NCBI RefSeq assembly: GCF_049670895.1
Contig: NZ_CP187170.1
Direction: 5' to 3' (one strand)
Source: Pasteurella sp049670895
Lineage (GTDB): Bacteria > Pseudomonadota > Gammaproteobacteria > Enterobacterales > Pasteurellaceae
DNA length: 64,000 nt
Under the pieces are notes generated by a model. That model saw nothing but the letters and a program-made list of their open reading frames with translations. It did not search any database and had not been told where the DNA came from. Each line of letters opens with the position of its first letter. The stretch's first letter is position 1. Made by a program: the position numbers and the translations under genes. Shown in pieces: positions 17,895-27,475 of this stretch.

Positions 17895-18704
17895 GTGGCA
17901 AGACGCAGTTATCCCGCAAGAGGCGGTAAAAAGAAAAAAGGAACGAAAAATAAAACAGCCATACTGCTCTTTGTGATTGCGGTGGTGGTCATTTTTGGTT
18001 TGGGGCTGTTTATGTTGAAAGAAAAAGCCCCAGAGGCACCTGTGGCAAAGAAAACGGAAAAAACCGAGCCGAAAAGTGTGCTACCTAGCCGTCCAGAAGA
18101 AGTGTGGAGTTATATTCAAGCATTAGAAACTCGCACGGTGCCTGTTGATGATAATCCAAAATCCTTAGATAAAAATATGCGTTTAACCGCAGAACAAAAG
18201 AAAATTTTGTTAGCGATGGAGAAAGAGCAGCAACAAGCCGAGCAAGCACGTTTAAAACAAGTGGAAGAACGTAAGAAAGCAGAAGAAAACGGCAAAAAAG
18301 ACAATGTTTCCCCTCAAACACGAGAAGCCGAGTTGACGAAAACGCCAAGCACCTCTTCCCCTGCTGTGGTGGTTGAGGCAAAAGCGAGTGAAAGCAAAAA
18401 AGTGGACACGGTGCGAAAAGTGGAAAAACCGATAGAACGTGTGGTTGAAAAACCTGTTGAACGTACAGAACCTGTTAAAACGGCAAGTGCACGTCAATAT
18501 GGATTGCAATGTGGGGCATTTAAAAATAAAACGCAGGCTGAAAATTTACAAGCACGTCTGGCGTTAGCTGGTTTGAATGCCAGAGTTAATGCGAGCGAGG
18601 AATGGAATCGTGTGATTGTTGGGCCTGTTGGCGAGAGAAGTGCGGCGTTAAAATCACAAGAAAAAGCGAAGTCCATTACAAGTTGTGTGGTGATTGGAAT
18701 GTAG
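17895..18704 (+). CDS. ftsN: Cell division protein FtsN
   Basis: FtsN is the late divisome protein that triggers septal peptidoglycan synthesis. I prefer the GTG at 17895, preceded by GGGAAAG, over the upstream codon at 17859, because it gives the FtsN-like start MARRSYPARGGKKKK. The 269-residue protein has one transmembrane segment (AILLFVIAVVVIFGLGLFML), a long low-complexity Lys/Glu/Pro periplasmic linker, and a C-terminal SPOR domain (YGLQCGAFKNKTQAENLQARL...) that binds denuded glycan. The order priA-ftsN is conserved in gammaproteobacteria. Confidence 0.92.
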   Translation: MARRSYPARGGKKKKGTKNKTAILLFVIAVVVIFGLGLFMLKEKAPEAPVAKKTEKTEPKSVLPSRPEEVWSYIQALETRTVPVDDNPKSLDKNMRLTAEQKKILLAMEKEQQQAEQARLKQVEERKKAEENGKKDNVSPQTREAELTKTPSTSSPAVVVEAKASESKKVDTVRKVEKPIERVVEKPVERTEPVKTASARQYGLQCGAFKNKTQAENLQARLALAGLNARVNASEEWNRVIVGPVGERSAALKSQEKAKSITSCVVIGM

Positions 18705-18725
18705 TTTTTTGGGGTTCCCAAGATA

Positions 18726-18755
18726 AGGCAGGCTTTAAAGTCTGCCTTTGTTTTT
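18726..18755 (+). terminator. Terminator after ftsN
   Basis: The stem GGCAGGCTTT/AAAGTCTGCC is followed by TTTGTTTTT, about 20 bp after the ftsN stop. Confidence 0.75.
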
Positions 18756-18960
18756 GGGGGAAATGACAGGTCAACAGGTCGGCAAGGGGGAGGGCTTTTA
18801 AGGAGCTGGGCGAGCTGAGCAAAAGTGCGGGAGATTTTAAAAAAGTTTTGTTTTTGATGTGTTTTCCATCTTGTTTTCAATGTTCAAAGAGAGGTGATAT
18901 GCCCCTTCTCTTTCTGCTTATTTTCATTTTTAACCTTGCTTAAATTTTAAAACACTTTAA

Positions 18961-18978
18961 AATGAACGAACGTTCATT
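18961..18978. promoter_or_regulatory. TetR-type operator upstream of acrR
   Basis: A perfect inverted repeat AATGAACG-AA-CGTTCATT lies 62 bp before the acrR start. TetR-family repressors such as AcrR bind palindromes of this kind to repress themselves and the linked efflux genes. The rest of the ftsN-acrR gap (18756-18960) holds no gene that I can support. Confidence 0.7.
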
Positions 18979-19040
18979 CAGTCTATGTCACCATACTGTT
19001 TGTAACCCTTCTTAAATAAAATCAACGAGAATGAATTTTT

Positions 19041-19604
19041 ATGCGTCAATCTGATATGGATATGACCGAGCATATTTTTATGGCAATTGATCATCTGATG
19101 GCAAAAGACGGTTTACACAATTTGTCTATGCATAAAATTGCCAAAGCAGCCAAGATTTCACCCGGCACGATTTATATTTATTTTAAATGTAAGGAAGAAT
19201 TGCTAGAACAATTTGCTCGGCAAGTATTTGCACGTTTTGAGCGTGCATTAGAGAAGAATTATGATAAAACTCAGAGTTTCTTCGAACAATATCGTCAAAT
19301 GTGGTGGAACATTTGGTATTTTTTACAAGAAAATCCCAACATTTTATTAAATATGCATCAATATCAGTCCTTGCCGGGGTTTGATAAGGTGATTAAAGAA
19401 TGGGATCGTAGCCACTGGACGTTATTTTGTGAACAAGCACAACAAGCTGGTGAGCTGTGTGATTTGCCTGCGAATATTTTGTTTGCGATTAGCTTAGAAA
19501 GTGCAATGAAAATTGCGAAAAAACAATTTTATTTTAATGAATCTTTTTCTGTGGCATTGCTTGAGTCTGTGATTGTGCGGACGTGGCGAGCCATTCAGAA
19601 ATAA
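19041..19604 (+). CDS. acrR: TetR-family repressor AcrR
   Basis: The 187-residue regulator has an N-terminal helix-turn-helix (LSMHKIAKAAKISPGTIYIYFK, about 28-49) and a variable helical ligand domain. It lies 30 bp upstream of acrA on the same strand, so it probably represses its own acrR-acrA-acrB operon through the palindrome at 18961-18978. The inducing ligand is unknown. Confidence 0.88.
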   Translation: MRQSDMDMTEHIFMAIDHLMAKDGLHNLSMHKIAKAAKISPGTIYIYFKCKEELLEQFARQVFARFERALEKNYDKTQSFFEQYRQMWWNIWYFLQENPNILLNMHQYQSLPGFDKVIKEWDRSHWTLFCEQAQQAGELCDLPANILFAISLESAMKIAKKQFYFNESFSVALLESVIVRTWRAIQK

Positions 19605-19634
19605 GACATATCTTGATAGTTACGGAGTTTTTGT

Positions 19635-20846
19635 ATGAGCCAAACTCAAACAAATCAACCAAAACGCTCACATCGCATTTTAATGAAAATGGTGCTGGGT
19701 ATTATTGTGTTCTTGTTTGCCATTGTGATTGTGTTTAATGTGATTAAAACCATCATGATCGAAAAAGCCATTGCGGGTATGGGGGAAAAAATTTACCCCG
19801 TTACCGCCATGACCATTCAATCGCAACAGTGGACACCGGTTATTGAAACCACGGGGTTAGTGCGTCCAAATCAAGGGGCGATGTTAAGTGCACAAACGCC
19901 TGGCACGGTGAGCCAAGTGCTCGTTCAATCTGGTCAGCCTGTGAAAAAAGGGGACATCTTGGTGGTATTGGACAGTTCTGTGGAACAAGCCAATTTGCGT
20001 GCTTCACAAGCTCAGTTTGCTTCGGTGAAAGCAACTTATCAACGCTATTTGAGTTTGTACAAAACGAAAAGTGTTTCTCAACAAGAATTAGACAATGCCA
20101 AATCTGCTTATGAAGCCTTAGAAGCCAATATTGCGGCGTTGAAAGCGGGGATTGCACGCCGTCAAATTGTGGCACCGTTTGATGGGTATGCGGGGATTGT
20201 GAAAGTGAATATTGGGCAATATGTCACCATGGGCACAGAAATTGTGCGAGTTGAAGATACCAGTCGCATGAAAATTGATTTTGCCCTATCGCAAACCGAA
20301 TTGGAACATCTTTATGTGGGACAAAAAGTGACAGCAAGTGCCGATGCGAGAACGGGGGAAACCTTTGCCGCCAATATTACCGCACTGGAACCCGCCATTA
20401 ATGCGGCAACAGGCTTGATTGATGTGCAAGCGACCTTCGAGCCAGAAGATGGACGAAAATTATTGTCTGGTATGTTTACTCGCTTACGGGTCGCTTTGCC
20501 GACAAAATACGATCAAGTCGTGGTTCCGCAAGTGGCAATTAGCTATAACATGTACGGTGAAATTGCCTATATTCTTACCGCACTTTCCGATCAAGATCGA
20601 GAGGTGCTTGCTGAACGTAAAGATGTGGACAGCCAAGCCTTAGATCAAATTTATCGTGTCAAACAGGTCACGGTGTTTACCCAAGATCGCCAAGGGATCT
20701 ATGCTCAATTAAAAGGCGATGATATTAAAGTGGGCGATAAAGTGATTACAGGCGGTCAACAAAATTTAACCAACGGCAGTTTAGTGCGTGTGGTAGATAA
20801 AGTGGCTGTTGGCACGGTACAACCTGCAGTGAAAAATAACCTATAA
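19635..20846 (+). CDS. acrA: RND efflux periplasmic adaptor subunit AcrA
   Basis: This membrane-fusion protein links the inner-membrane RND pump to a TolC-type outer-membrane channel. The 403-residue protein has an N-terminal membrane anchor (MVLGIIVFLFAIVIVFNVI), a lipoyl/barrel-sandwich hybrid (VSQVLVQSGQPVKKGDILVV...IVAPFDGYAGIVKV), an alpha-hairpin (LRASQAQFASVKATYQRYL) and a beta-barrel. ACGGAG precedes the ATG. The stop codon runs straight into an uptake signal (TAAAGTGCGGT). No tolC homologue is visible in the window. Confidence 0.93.
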   Translation: MSQTQTNQPKRSHRILMKMVLGIIVFLFAIVIVFNVIKTIMIEKAIAGMGEKIYPVTAMTIQSQQWTPVIETTGLVRPNQGAMLSAQTPGTVSQVLVQSGQPVKKGDILVVLDSSVEQANLRASQAQFASVKATYQRYLSLYKTKSVSQQELDNAKSAYEALEANIAALKAGIARRQIVAPFDGYAGIVKVNIGQYVTMGTEIVRVEDTSRMKIDFALSQTELEHLYVGQKVTASADARTGETFAANITALEPAINAATGLIDVQATFEPEDGRKLLSGMFTRLRVALPTKYDQVVVPQVAISYNMYGEIAYILTALSDQDREVLAERKDVDSQALDQIYRVKQVTVFTQDRQGIYAQLKGDDIKVGDKVITGGQQNLTNGSLVRVVDKVAVGTVQPAVKNNL

Positions 20847-20873
20847 AGTGCGGTAGAAAATAGGAAAAATACA

Positions 20874-21305
20874 ATGAATTACACGTTATTACTCAAGCAA
20901 CTTGAAGAAATTTTAGCACCAGAAACTTACGTGATCTCAAGAATGGCAAATGCATCTGCATTTATTTATGAACATATGCCAGAGTTGAACTGGGTTGGTT
21001 TTTATCTTGTGCATGATGGGGTATTAAAAGTCGGTCCATTTCAGGGCAAAGTCGCCTGTTCCGACATTGGGTATGGCAAAGGGGTATGTGGCTACACTTG
21101 GCAAACAGGCACCACCACGGTGGTGGATGATGTGCATCAGTTTGCGGGGCATATTGCCTGTGATAGTGCCTCTCAATCCGAAGTGGTCGTGCCAATTTTT
21201 AAACAAGGTGAAATGGTGGCTCAGCTAGATGTGGATTCGCCTCGCTTAGCACGTTTTTCTGCCCAAGATGTGGCATTTTTAGAAAAATGTGCCGCACTTA
21301 TCTGA
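20874..21305 (+). CDS. msrC: Free methionine-(R)-sulfoxide reductase (GAF domain)
   Basis: This GAF-domain enzyme reduces free Met-R-sulfoxide. The 143-residue product has the family signature GKGVCGYTW and DVHQFAGHIACDSASQSE. The three redox cysteines are C62, C72 and C96, with spacings of 10 and 24 that match E. coli fRMsr. It is slightly short at the C-terminus compared with E. coli. It sits between acrA (27-bp gap) and acrB (21-bp gap) on the same strand with its own TAGGAAAAA site, so it is probably co-expressed with the efflux pump. That placement is unusual. Confidence 0.9.
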   Translation: MNYTLLLKQLEEILAPETYVISRMANASAFIYEHMPELNWVGFYLVHDGVLKVGPFQGKVACSDIGYGKGVCGYTWQTGTTTVVDDVHQFAGHIACDSASQSEVVVPIFKQGEMVAQLDVDSPRLARFSAQDVAFLEKCAALI

Positions 21306-21326
21306 ATGAAAAAGTAGGAAATAAAA

Positions 21327-24300
21327 ATGCGATTTACCGATATATTTATTCGTCGCCCCGTGCTTTCGGTGTGTATTAGTCTATTAATTATTATTTTAGG
21401 CTTGCAAGCGATAGCAAAATTAGCGGTGCGTGAATACCCCAAAATGACAACGACGGTGATCAATGTTTCCACCGTCTACCCAGGGGCCGATGCCAGTTTA
21501 ATCCAAGCCTTTGTTACCTCAAAATTGGAAGAAGCCGTGGCACAGGCGGACAATATTGACTATCTCTCGTCTAAAAGTAGCCCAAATAGCTCGTTGATTA
21601 CCATTAAAATGAAGCTCAATACCGAGCCAAATGGGGCATTAGCTGATGTGTTAGCAAAAGTGAATTCTGTGCGTTCCCAATTACCTCGTGGCATTGATGA
21701 TCCTGTGATTACCTCATCCACAGGGGGCACGGGTATGATGTACGTGCAATTTAGTTCAACAAAATTAGATGCCAGTCAGGTTACCGACTACATTGAACGG
21801 GTGATTAAACCACAATTCTTTACTGTGGAAGGGGTGGCTGAAGTACAAATTTTTGGTGCATCGGACTATGCCTTACGTATTTGGTTAGATCCTGCCAAAA
21901 TGGCGGCTCAGAATTTATCTGCATTGGCGGTGAGAAGTGCCTTATCTTCAAATAACGTCCAAACGGCGGCGGGTAATGATAACGGCTTTTATGTTACCTA
22001 TAAAAATAAAGTGGAAACCACAACGAAATCGGTGGAGGAATTGGGCAATTTAATCATTTCTTCCAAAGGGAACAAATTGGTTCGCTTGCGTGATATTGCG
22101 GATGTGGAATTAAATAAATCTAGCGATCATTCTCGTGCGGTGGCAAATGGGTTTGAATCGGTGGTGTTGGCAATCAACCCGACATCTTCTGCGAATCCAT
22201 TAGTGGTGGCAGAACGTGTTCGCCCGCTCTATGAGCAAATTAAACAGAATTTGCCAGATAGCATGAATGCCGAGATTTTATACGACACCACCATCGCCAT
22301 TAATAGCTCAATTGATGAAGTGGTGAAAACCATTTTAGAAGCGACCATTATTGTGTTAGTGGTGATCACCTTATTTATTGGGTCATTACGTGCGATCTTT
22401 ATTCCTGTGATTACCATTCCGATTTCCTTAATCGGTGTCATTCTGTTGTTACAGGCATTTGATTTCTCAATTAATTTAATGACCTTATTGGCACTGATTT
22501 TAGCCATTGGCTTGGTGGTGGACGATGCCATTGTGGTGCTAGAAAACGTTGACCGCCACATCAAATTAGGTGAAACGCCTTTCCGAGCCGCCATTATTGG
22601 GACTCGTGAAATTGCTGTACCCGTCATTTCAATGACTATTGCCTTAATGGCGGTGTATTCCCCAATGGCATTAATGGACGGGATCACGGGGGCATTGTTT
22701 AAAGAGTTTGCCCTCACCTTAGCGGGTGCGGTCTTTATTTCTGGGATTGTGGCACTCACCCTTTCTCCGATGATGAGTAGCAAACTGTTAAAACCCCATA
22801 CGGAACCGAGTAAATTAGAGCAATGTATTGAGCATATGCTCAGTAAAATTAACCATGGTTACAACAGCGTATTGCAGCTTGTGATGGCAAGTCGTCGTTG
22901 TATGTTGGCTTTTGCCATTATCATTTTTGCCACCTTACCTTTCTTGTTTAATGGCTTAGCCAGTGAATTAACGCCTGCGGAAGATAAAGGGGCGTTTATG
23001 GTGATTGGACGTGCCCCATCGAATGTGAATGTGGATTATGTGCAAGAAGCCATGCATGAATACGAAAAAATACTAAAAGACACGCCAGAAGTGGATTTCT
23101 CAATGGTCATTTCGGGGGCAATGGGCAGCAACCAATCTTTCAGTGTGGTTACCTTAAAAGACTGGAAAGAACGCCAACGTAGTCAAGCCGAAATCATTGC
23201 GGATTTAAATACCAAAGCGGCAGGGATTCCTGAAGTGTCTTTAACAGGCTTTAATTTCCCTGAAATCAACACGGGTGAACAAGGACCGCCGATTGGCTTT
23301 GTCATCAGTGCGGCTAGCGATTATAAAACCTTAGCCAATGTGGCGAGCAATTTCCTTGAGGAAATGAAAAAATCGGGCAACTTTGTTTATACCGCATTAG
23401 ATCTGAAATTTGATACCGCACAAATGCATATCAAAGTGGATAAAGAAAAAGCGGGGACTTATGGCGTCACCATGCAGCAAATTAGTGCCACATTAGGCAG
23501 TTTCCTCTCTGCGGCAACCATTGAACGTGTGGATATTGATGGACGTGCCTATCGTATTATTATGCAAGTGAAACGAGGACAACGTTTGTCGCCAGAAAGT
23601 TTAAACAATTATTATGTGACGGCAAGTAACGGTAAATCGGTGCCGTTAAGCAGTTTCTTAACCATGACATTAGAATCACAACCGACCTCGCTACCTCGCT
23701 TTAGCCAACTGAATTCAGCGGTGATCAGTGCGGTGCCATTGCCAACAAAAAGTACAGGGGAAGCGGTTGCATGGTTAAAAACGGCTGCCAAAGAGCATTT
23801 GCCAAAAGGCTATAATTATGACTTTACTAGCCAAGCTCGCCAATTAGAGCAAGAAGGCAATGCCTTATTGGTCACCTTCATATTAGCGGTCATCATCATT
23901 TTCTTAGTGTTGGCGATTCAGTTTGAGTCTATTCGAGATCCATTAGTGATTATGATTTCCGTGCCATTAGCCGTGAGTGGGGCATTATTCACCTTGAACT
24001 TGTTGAGCAATACCTTACCGGGGATCTTCCGAGCCTTTGGCATTATTCTCTCTTTCCCGGGTACCACGTTAAATATTTACTCACAAGTGGGGCTGATCAC
24101 CTTAGTGGGCTTGATCACCAAACACGGTATTTTAATGTGTGAAGTGGCAAAAGAAGAACAACTTAAACGGGGTAAAAACCGTATTGATGCCATTATGGAA
24201 GCGGCAAAAGTGCGTTTACGCCCAATTTTAATGACCACTGCTGCCATGGTGGCAGGGGTCATTCCTTTGTTATTTGCCGCTGGGGCAGGGGGCGTTTCTC

Positions 24301-24461
24301 GTTTTAGTATTGGGATCGTGATTGCCTCAGGTTTAACCATTGGGACATTATTCACCCTGTTTGTTTTACCTGTGATTTACAGCTATATCGCCACTGAGCA
24401 TAAACCTTTGCCAGAATTTGATGAAAGCATTAAGCCCATCACAGAGGAAAGCACTCATTAA
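21327..24461 (+). CDS. acrB: RND efflux transporter AcrB (HAE1 family)
   Basis: This is a proton-driven inner-membrane multidrug pump subunit of 1044 residues, the usual size. It has the first transmembrane helix (RRPVLSVCISLLIIILGLQAI), two large periplasmic loops, and helix 4 with the proton-relay pair in GLVVDDAIVVLENV. It works as a trimer with AcrA and an outer-membrane channel. It closes the acrR-acrA-msrC-acrB run and is followed by two hairpins. Substrates cannot be inferred from sequence. Confidence 0.95.
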   Translation: MRFTDIFIRRPVLSVCISLLIIILGLQAIAKLAVREYPKMTTTVINVSTVYPGADASLIQAFVTSKLEEAVAQADNIDYLSSKSSPNSSLITIKMKLNTEPNGALADVLAKVNSVRSQLPRGIDDPVITSSTGGTGMMYVQFSSTKLDASQVTDYIERVIKPQFFTVEGVAEVQIFGASDYALRIWLDPAKMAAQNLSALAVRSALSSNNVQTAAGNDNGFYVTYKNKVETTTKSVEELGNLIISSKGNKLVRLRDIADVELNKSSDHSRAVANGFESVVLAINPTSSANPLVVAERVRPLYEQIKQNLPDSMNAEILYDTTIAINSSIDEVVKTILEATIIVLVVITLFIGSLRAIFIPVITIPISLIGVILLLQAFDFSINLMTLLALILAIGLVVDDAIVVLENVDRHIKLGETPFRAAIIGTREIAVPVISMTIALMAVYSPMALMDGITGALFKEFALTLAGAVFISGIVALTLSPMMSSKLLKPHTEPSKLEQCIEHMLSKINHGYNSVLQLVMASRRCMLAFAIIIFATLPFLFNGLASELTPAEDKGAFMVIGRAPSNVNVDYVQEAMHEYEKILKDTPEVDFSMVISGAMGSNQSFSVVTLKDWKERQRSQAEIIADLNTKAAGIPEVSLTGFNFPEINTGEQGPPIGFVISAASDYKTLANVASNFLEEMKKSGNFVYTALDLKFDTAQMHIKVDKEKAGTYGVTMQQISATLGSFLSAATIERVDIDGRAYRIIMQVKRGQRLSPESLNNYYVTASNGKSVPLSSFLTMTLESQPTSLPRFSQLNSAVISAVPLPTKSTGEAVAWLKTAAKEHLPKGYNYDFTSQARQLEQEGNALLVTFILAVIIIFLVLAIQFESIRDPLVIMISVPLAVSGALFTLNLLSNTLPGIFRAFGIILSFPGTTLNIYSQVGLITLVGLITKHGILMCEVAKEEQLKRGKNRIDAIMEAAKVRLRPILMTTAAMVAGVIPLLFAAGAGGVSRFSIGIVIASGLTIGTLFTLFVLPVIYSYIATEHKPLPEFDESIKPITEESTH

Positions 24462-24484
24462 GGCATAAAACATAGACAAAAAGC

Positions 24485-24538
24485 ACCGCACTTTTGCGGT
24501 ACATCTCTCAAAAGCGGATCATCGGATCCGCTTTTTTT
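24485..24538 (+). terminator. Tandem hairpins and terminator after acrB
   Basis: The first hairpin is built from an uptake signal, ACCGCA-CTTT-TGCGGT (24485-24500). The second is a perfect 10-bp stem AAAGCGGATC/GATCCGCTTT with loop ATCG, followed by a T run (24511-24538), a classic intrinsic terminator. Confidence 0.85.
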
Positions 24539-24743
24539 GTGGGCATAAAGGCTAAAACATCCTTCTCTTAAAAACGAAATCCCCAATTCAAAGGCATACC
24601 TTCGTTAAATCCTAAGTCTAGTAATTGAGCTTAGTTCTTAAACTTAGTTAGAACGCCTAGCACAAAAGGATAAAGATTAAACAATATAGGAGTTGCGTTT
24701 AGTTTATATGAAATAGAAAGAAAAGAGAGTTTAACTTATTGAA

Positions 24744-24833
24744 TGGCGGTGAGAGGGGGATTCGAACCCCCGATACACTTTCGCATATACACGCTTTCCA
24801 GGCGTGCTCCTTCAACCACTCGGACATCTCACC
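24744..24833 (-). tRNA. tRNA-Ser (anticodon GGA)
   Basis: On the minus strand the gene has a 7-bp acceptor stem GGTGAGA/TCTCACC, discriminator G and an encoded CCA, a D arm, an anticodon loop CTGGAAA giving anticodon GGA (reads UCC/UCU), a long serine-type variable arm, and the T-loop GGTTCGAATCC. Total length is 90 nt. It lies in the gap between acrB and the SulP gene. No other gene is seen in 24539-24743. Confidence 0.95.
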
Positions 24834-24966
24834 GTTTTGAATAGGGTGTGAACTATAAGAATTTCATTGAATTTAGTCAAGCATTTTTTGCGTTAGAACA
24901 TAAAAGAGTGGGTTAAATTGGGATAAAATAAGCATCTTGGATTTTTTTTATTTTTTTGGGTTTTAT

Positions 24967-26706
24967 ATGTTGAAAAAATGGTTTCTTAGTAAAAATGTAT
25001 TTTTGGCCGTCAGACCTTTCAGTGCATTGAAAGACAGTTTTCGTGCAGGTTATACCAAACAACACTTGATTAGAGATATTATTGCAGGGTTGACGATTGG
25101 GGTGATTGCGATTCCCCTTTCAATGGCATTAGCCATTGCCAGTGGGGTGCCGCCACAACATGGATTATATACGGCGATTGTTGCAGGTATCATTATTGCA
25201 TTAGCGGGGGGCTCTCGTTTTAATGTGTCAGGCCCGACGGCGGCATTTGTGGTGATTTTGTACCCGATTACACAGCAATTCGGATTAAGTGGTTTGTTAA
25301 TGGCAACGTTACTTTCGGGCTTAATTTTAGTGTTGATGGCATTGTTTCGTTTAGGACGTTTGATTGAATATATTCCCCTTCCTGTTACACTTGGCTTTAC
25401 CTGTGGAATTGGCGTGGTGATTGCCACTTTACAGATTAAGGATTTTTTAGGTTTAACCATTGAAAGCATGCCTTCGCATTATATAGACAAAGTGCAAGTG
25501 ATTGCAGAAGCGTTGCCAAGTGTTAATTGGGCAGATGCGTTAGTGGGCGTAACCACATTAGTGATCTTAACGCAATGGCATAAATTACGTTTGCCCCTGC
25601 CTGGGCATTTACCTGCTGTGATCATTGCCACTTTTTTATCGTTAGCCTTGATGGCGTTAGGGCATAATGTGGCAACCATCGGTTCAGCATTTCACTATAC
25701 CCTGTCTGATGGCACAACAGGTTTTGGGGTGCCAAATACCCTGCCTGAGTGGACGCTGCCATGGAATATTCCAAATGCAGAGGGGCAATTGGTGAATTGG
25801 AACTTAGAAACCCTTCAAGCGTTATTGCCTGCTGCCTTTTCGATGGCGATTTTGGGGGCAATTGAATCCTTATTGTGTGCGGTGATTTTAGATAATATGA
25901 CCGACACCAAACACCATTCCAACAATGAATTATTAGCACAAGGGTTAGGCAATATTGTGGCACCGTTTTTAGGGGGCATTACCGCCACTGCGGCAATTGC
26001 TCGCTCGGTGGCAAATGTGAAAGCGGGTGGGGTATCCCCGATTTCGAGCGTGGTACATGCGTTATTAGTGTTATTTGCCTTATTATTTTTTGCCAATGCC
26101 TTGTCTTATTTACCGCTTTCTTCTATGGCAGCGTTGTTATTAGTGGTGGCATGGAATATGGCAAATGTGCCGCAAATTATTCAATTAATCCGTCGTTCAG
26201 GTCGTAATGAAATTGCGGTGTTGCTCACCTGTTTAGTGCTTACTGTGATTTTTGATATGGTGATTGCCATTAGTGTTGGGGTCTTGTTGGCGAGTTTATT
26301 GTTTATTCGTACCATTGCAGAGATGACAAAATCCATTGAAATCGCCCACCCAGATGATTTAGAGAATGTCTTGGTTTATCGGATAAGTGGTCCTTTATTT
26401 TTTGCTGCCGCCGATAATTTATTTGCTGACTTGCATGATAAAACCGTGAACACCGATCATGAAATTAAGCATATTGTCTTGCAATGCGATGCGGTGACAG
26501 TGTTAGATACAGGGGGAATTCATGCGTTAGTTCGCTTTGTACAGCATATGTTACCAAATCAACAGCTTTATATGTGTCATATGCAATTCCAACCACTTCG
26601 TATGATTGTGAAATCGAATACGCTAAATGAGATACAAAAAATTAATTTTGCTTCTGATTTACATGATGCCTTTAATAAAATCAGAGTGTTTGAACGACAA
26701 GCATAA
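24967..26706 (+). CDS. SulP-family inorganic anion transporter with STAS domain
   Basis: This polytopic SLC26/SulP transporter is similar to E. coli DauA. It has about 12-14 hydrophobic segments, starting with the family signature AGLTIGVIAIPLSMALAIASG and the PTAAFVVIL region, and a cytoplasmic STAS domain at the C-terminus (VLQCDAVTVLDTGGIHAL). The ATG at 24967 gives 579 residues. A TTG at 24937 would add ten. The substrate (sulfate, bicarbonate or dicarboxylate) is not decidable. eda follows after 21 bp, so the two may be co-transcribed. Confidence 0.88.
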   Translation: MLKKWFLSKNVFLAVRPFSALKDSFRAGYTKQHLIRDIIAGLTIGVIAIPLSMALAIASGVPPQHGLYTAIVAGIIIALAGGSRFNVSGPTAAFVVILYPITQQFGLSGLLMATLLSGLILVLMALFRLGRLIEYIPLPVTLGFTCGIGVVIATLQIKDFLGLTIESMPSHYIDKVQVIAEALPSVNWADALVGVTTLVILTQWHKLRLPLPGHLPAVIIATFLSLALMALGHNVATIGSAFHYTLSDGTTGFGVPNTLPEWTLPWNIPNAEGQLVNWNLETLQALLPAAFSMAILGAIESLLCAVILDNMTDTKHHSNNELLAQGLGNIVAPFLGGITATAAIARSVANVKAGGVSPISSVVHALLVLFALLFFANALSYLPLSSMAALLLVVAWNMANVPQIIQLIRRSGRNEIAVLLTCLVLTVIFDMVIAISVGVLLASLLFIRTIAEMTKSIEIAHPDDLENVLVYRISGPLFFAAADNLFADLHDKTVNTDHEIKHIVLQCDAVTVLDTGGIHALVRFVQHMLPNQQLYMCHMQFQPLRMIVKSNTLNEIQKINFASDLHDAFNKIRVFERQA

Positions 26707-26727
26707 TAAGGTTTAAAGGAGAAACTT

Positions 26728-27369
26728 ATGGTTTACACAACAACACAGCTACTTGATAAATTACGCTCATGGAAAGTGATTCCAGTGATTGCATTGGATA
26801 ATCCCGATAGGATTTTACCTTTAGCAGATTGTTTAAAAGAAAAGGGCTTGCCTGTGGTGGAAATCACTTTTCGATCGGCTGCTGCCGCACAAGCGATCCG
26901 TTTGTTGAAGCAACATCGTCCTGATATTTTTGTTGCCGCAGGGACGGTGCTGACCGTAGAGCAAGTGGAACAAGCCAAAGAGGCGGGGGCTGATTGTGTG
27001 GTAACACCAGGGTTTAATCCGAAAATTGTTGAACATTGCCAAGGTTTAGGCTTGCCGATTATTCCTGGGGTGAATAATCCTATGGCAATTGAAGCGGCGT
27101 TAGACATGGGAATTTCACTGGTGAAATTTTTCCCAGCGGAAGCCTCTGGCGGTGTGGCGATGATTAAGGCATTGCTCGGACCTTATCCGATGTTGCAGAT
27201 CATGCCAACAGGTGGCATTGATTTACACAATATCCAAGGGTATTTAGCCATCCCTAATGTGGTGGCTTGTGGTGGATCTTGGTTTGTGGGAAAAGCCTTG
27301 ATTGAACAACAAAATTGGCAAGAAATTGGACGTTTAACTCAAGAGGTGTTAACACACTTACAAGGGTAA
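26728..27369 (+). CDS. eda: KDPG/KHG aldolase
   Basis: This aldolase cleaves 2-keto-3-deoxy-6-phosphogluconate to pyruvate and glyceraldehyde 3-phosphate (Entner-Doudoroff and uronate pathways). The 213-residue protein shows the family pattern EITFRSAAA, AGTVLT, VTPGFNP and the Schiff-base lysine in VKFFPAEASGG (about 132). AAAGGAG precedes the ATG. No edd or uronate genes are next to it. An uptake signal begins right after the stop (27370). Confidence 0.95.
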   Translation: MVYTTTQLLDKLRSWKVIPVIALDNPDRILPLADCLKEKGLPVVEITFRSAAAAQAIRLLKQHRPDIFVAAGTVLTVEQVEQAKEAGADCVVTPGFNPKIVEHCQGLGLPIIPGVNNPMAIEAALDMGISLVKFFPAEASGGVAMIKALLGPYPMLQIMPTGGIDLHNIQGYLAIPNVVACGGSWFVGKALIEQQNWQEIGRLTQEVLTHLQG

Positions 27370-27475
27370 AAGTGCGGTCATTTTTTGCAAAGTTTTCGGA
27401 ATGTGTTATTGTGTGAATCTTTCTTGACCAAGATGGTCTAAAGCACTTTCATCTGAACCTTATAAGGAAGCTAAC

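Noticed and set aside
22229..22783. Minus-strand open frame of 184 codons inside acrB
   Set aside because: It is a shadow of transmembrane-rich acrB codons, with no ribosome site and composition typical of antisense frames.
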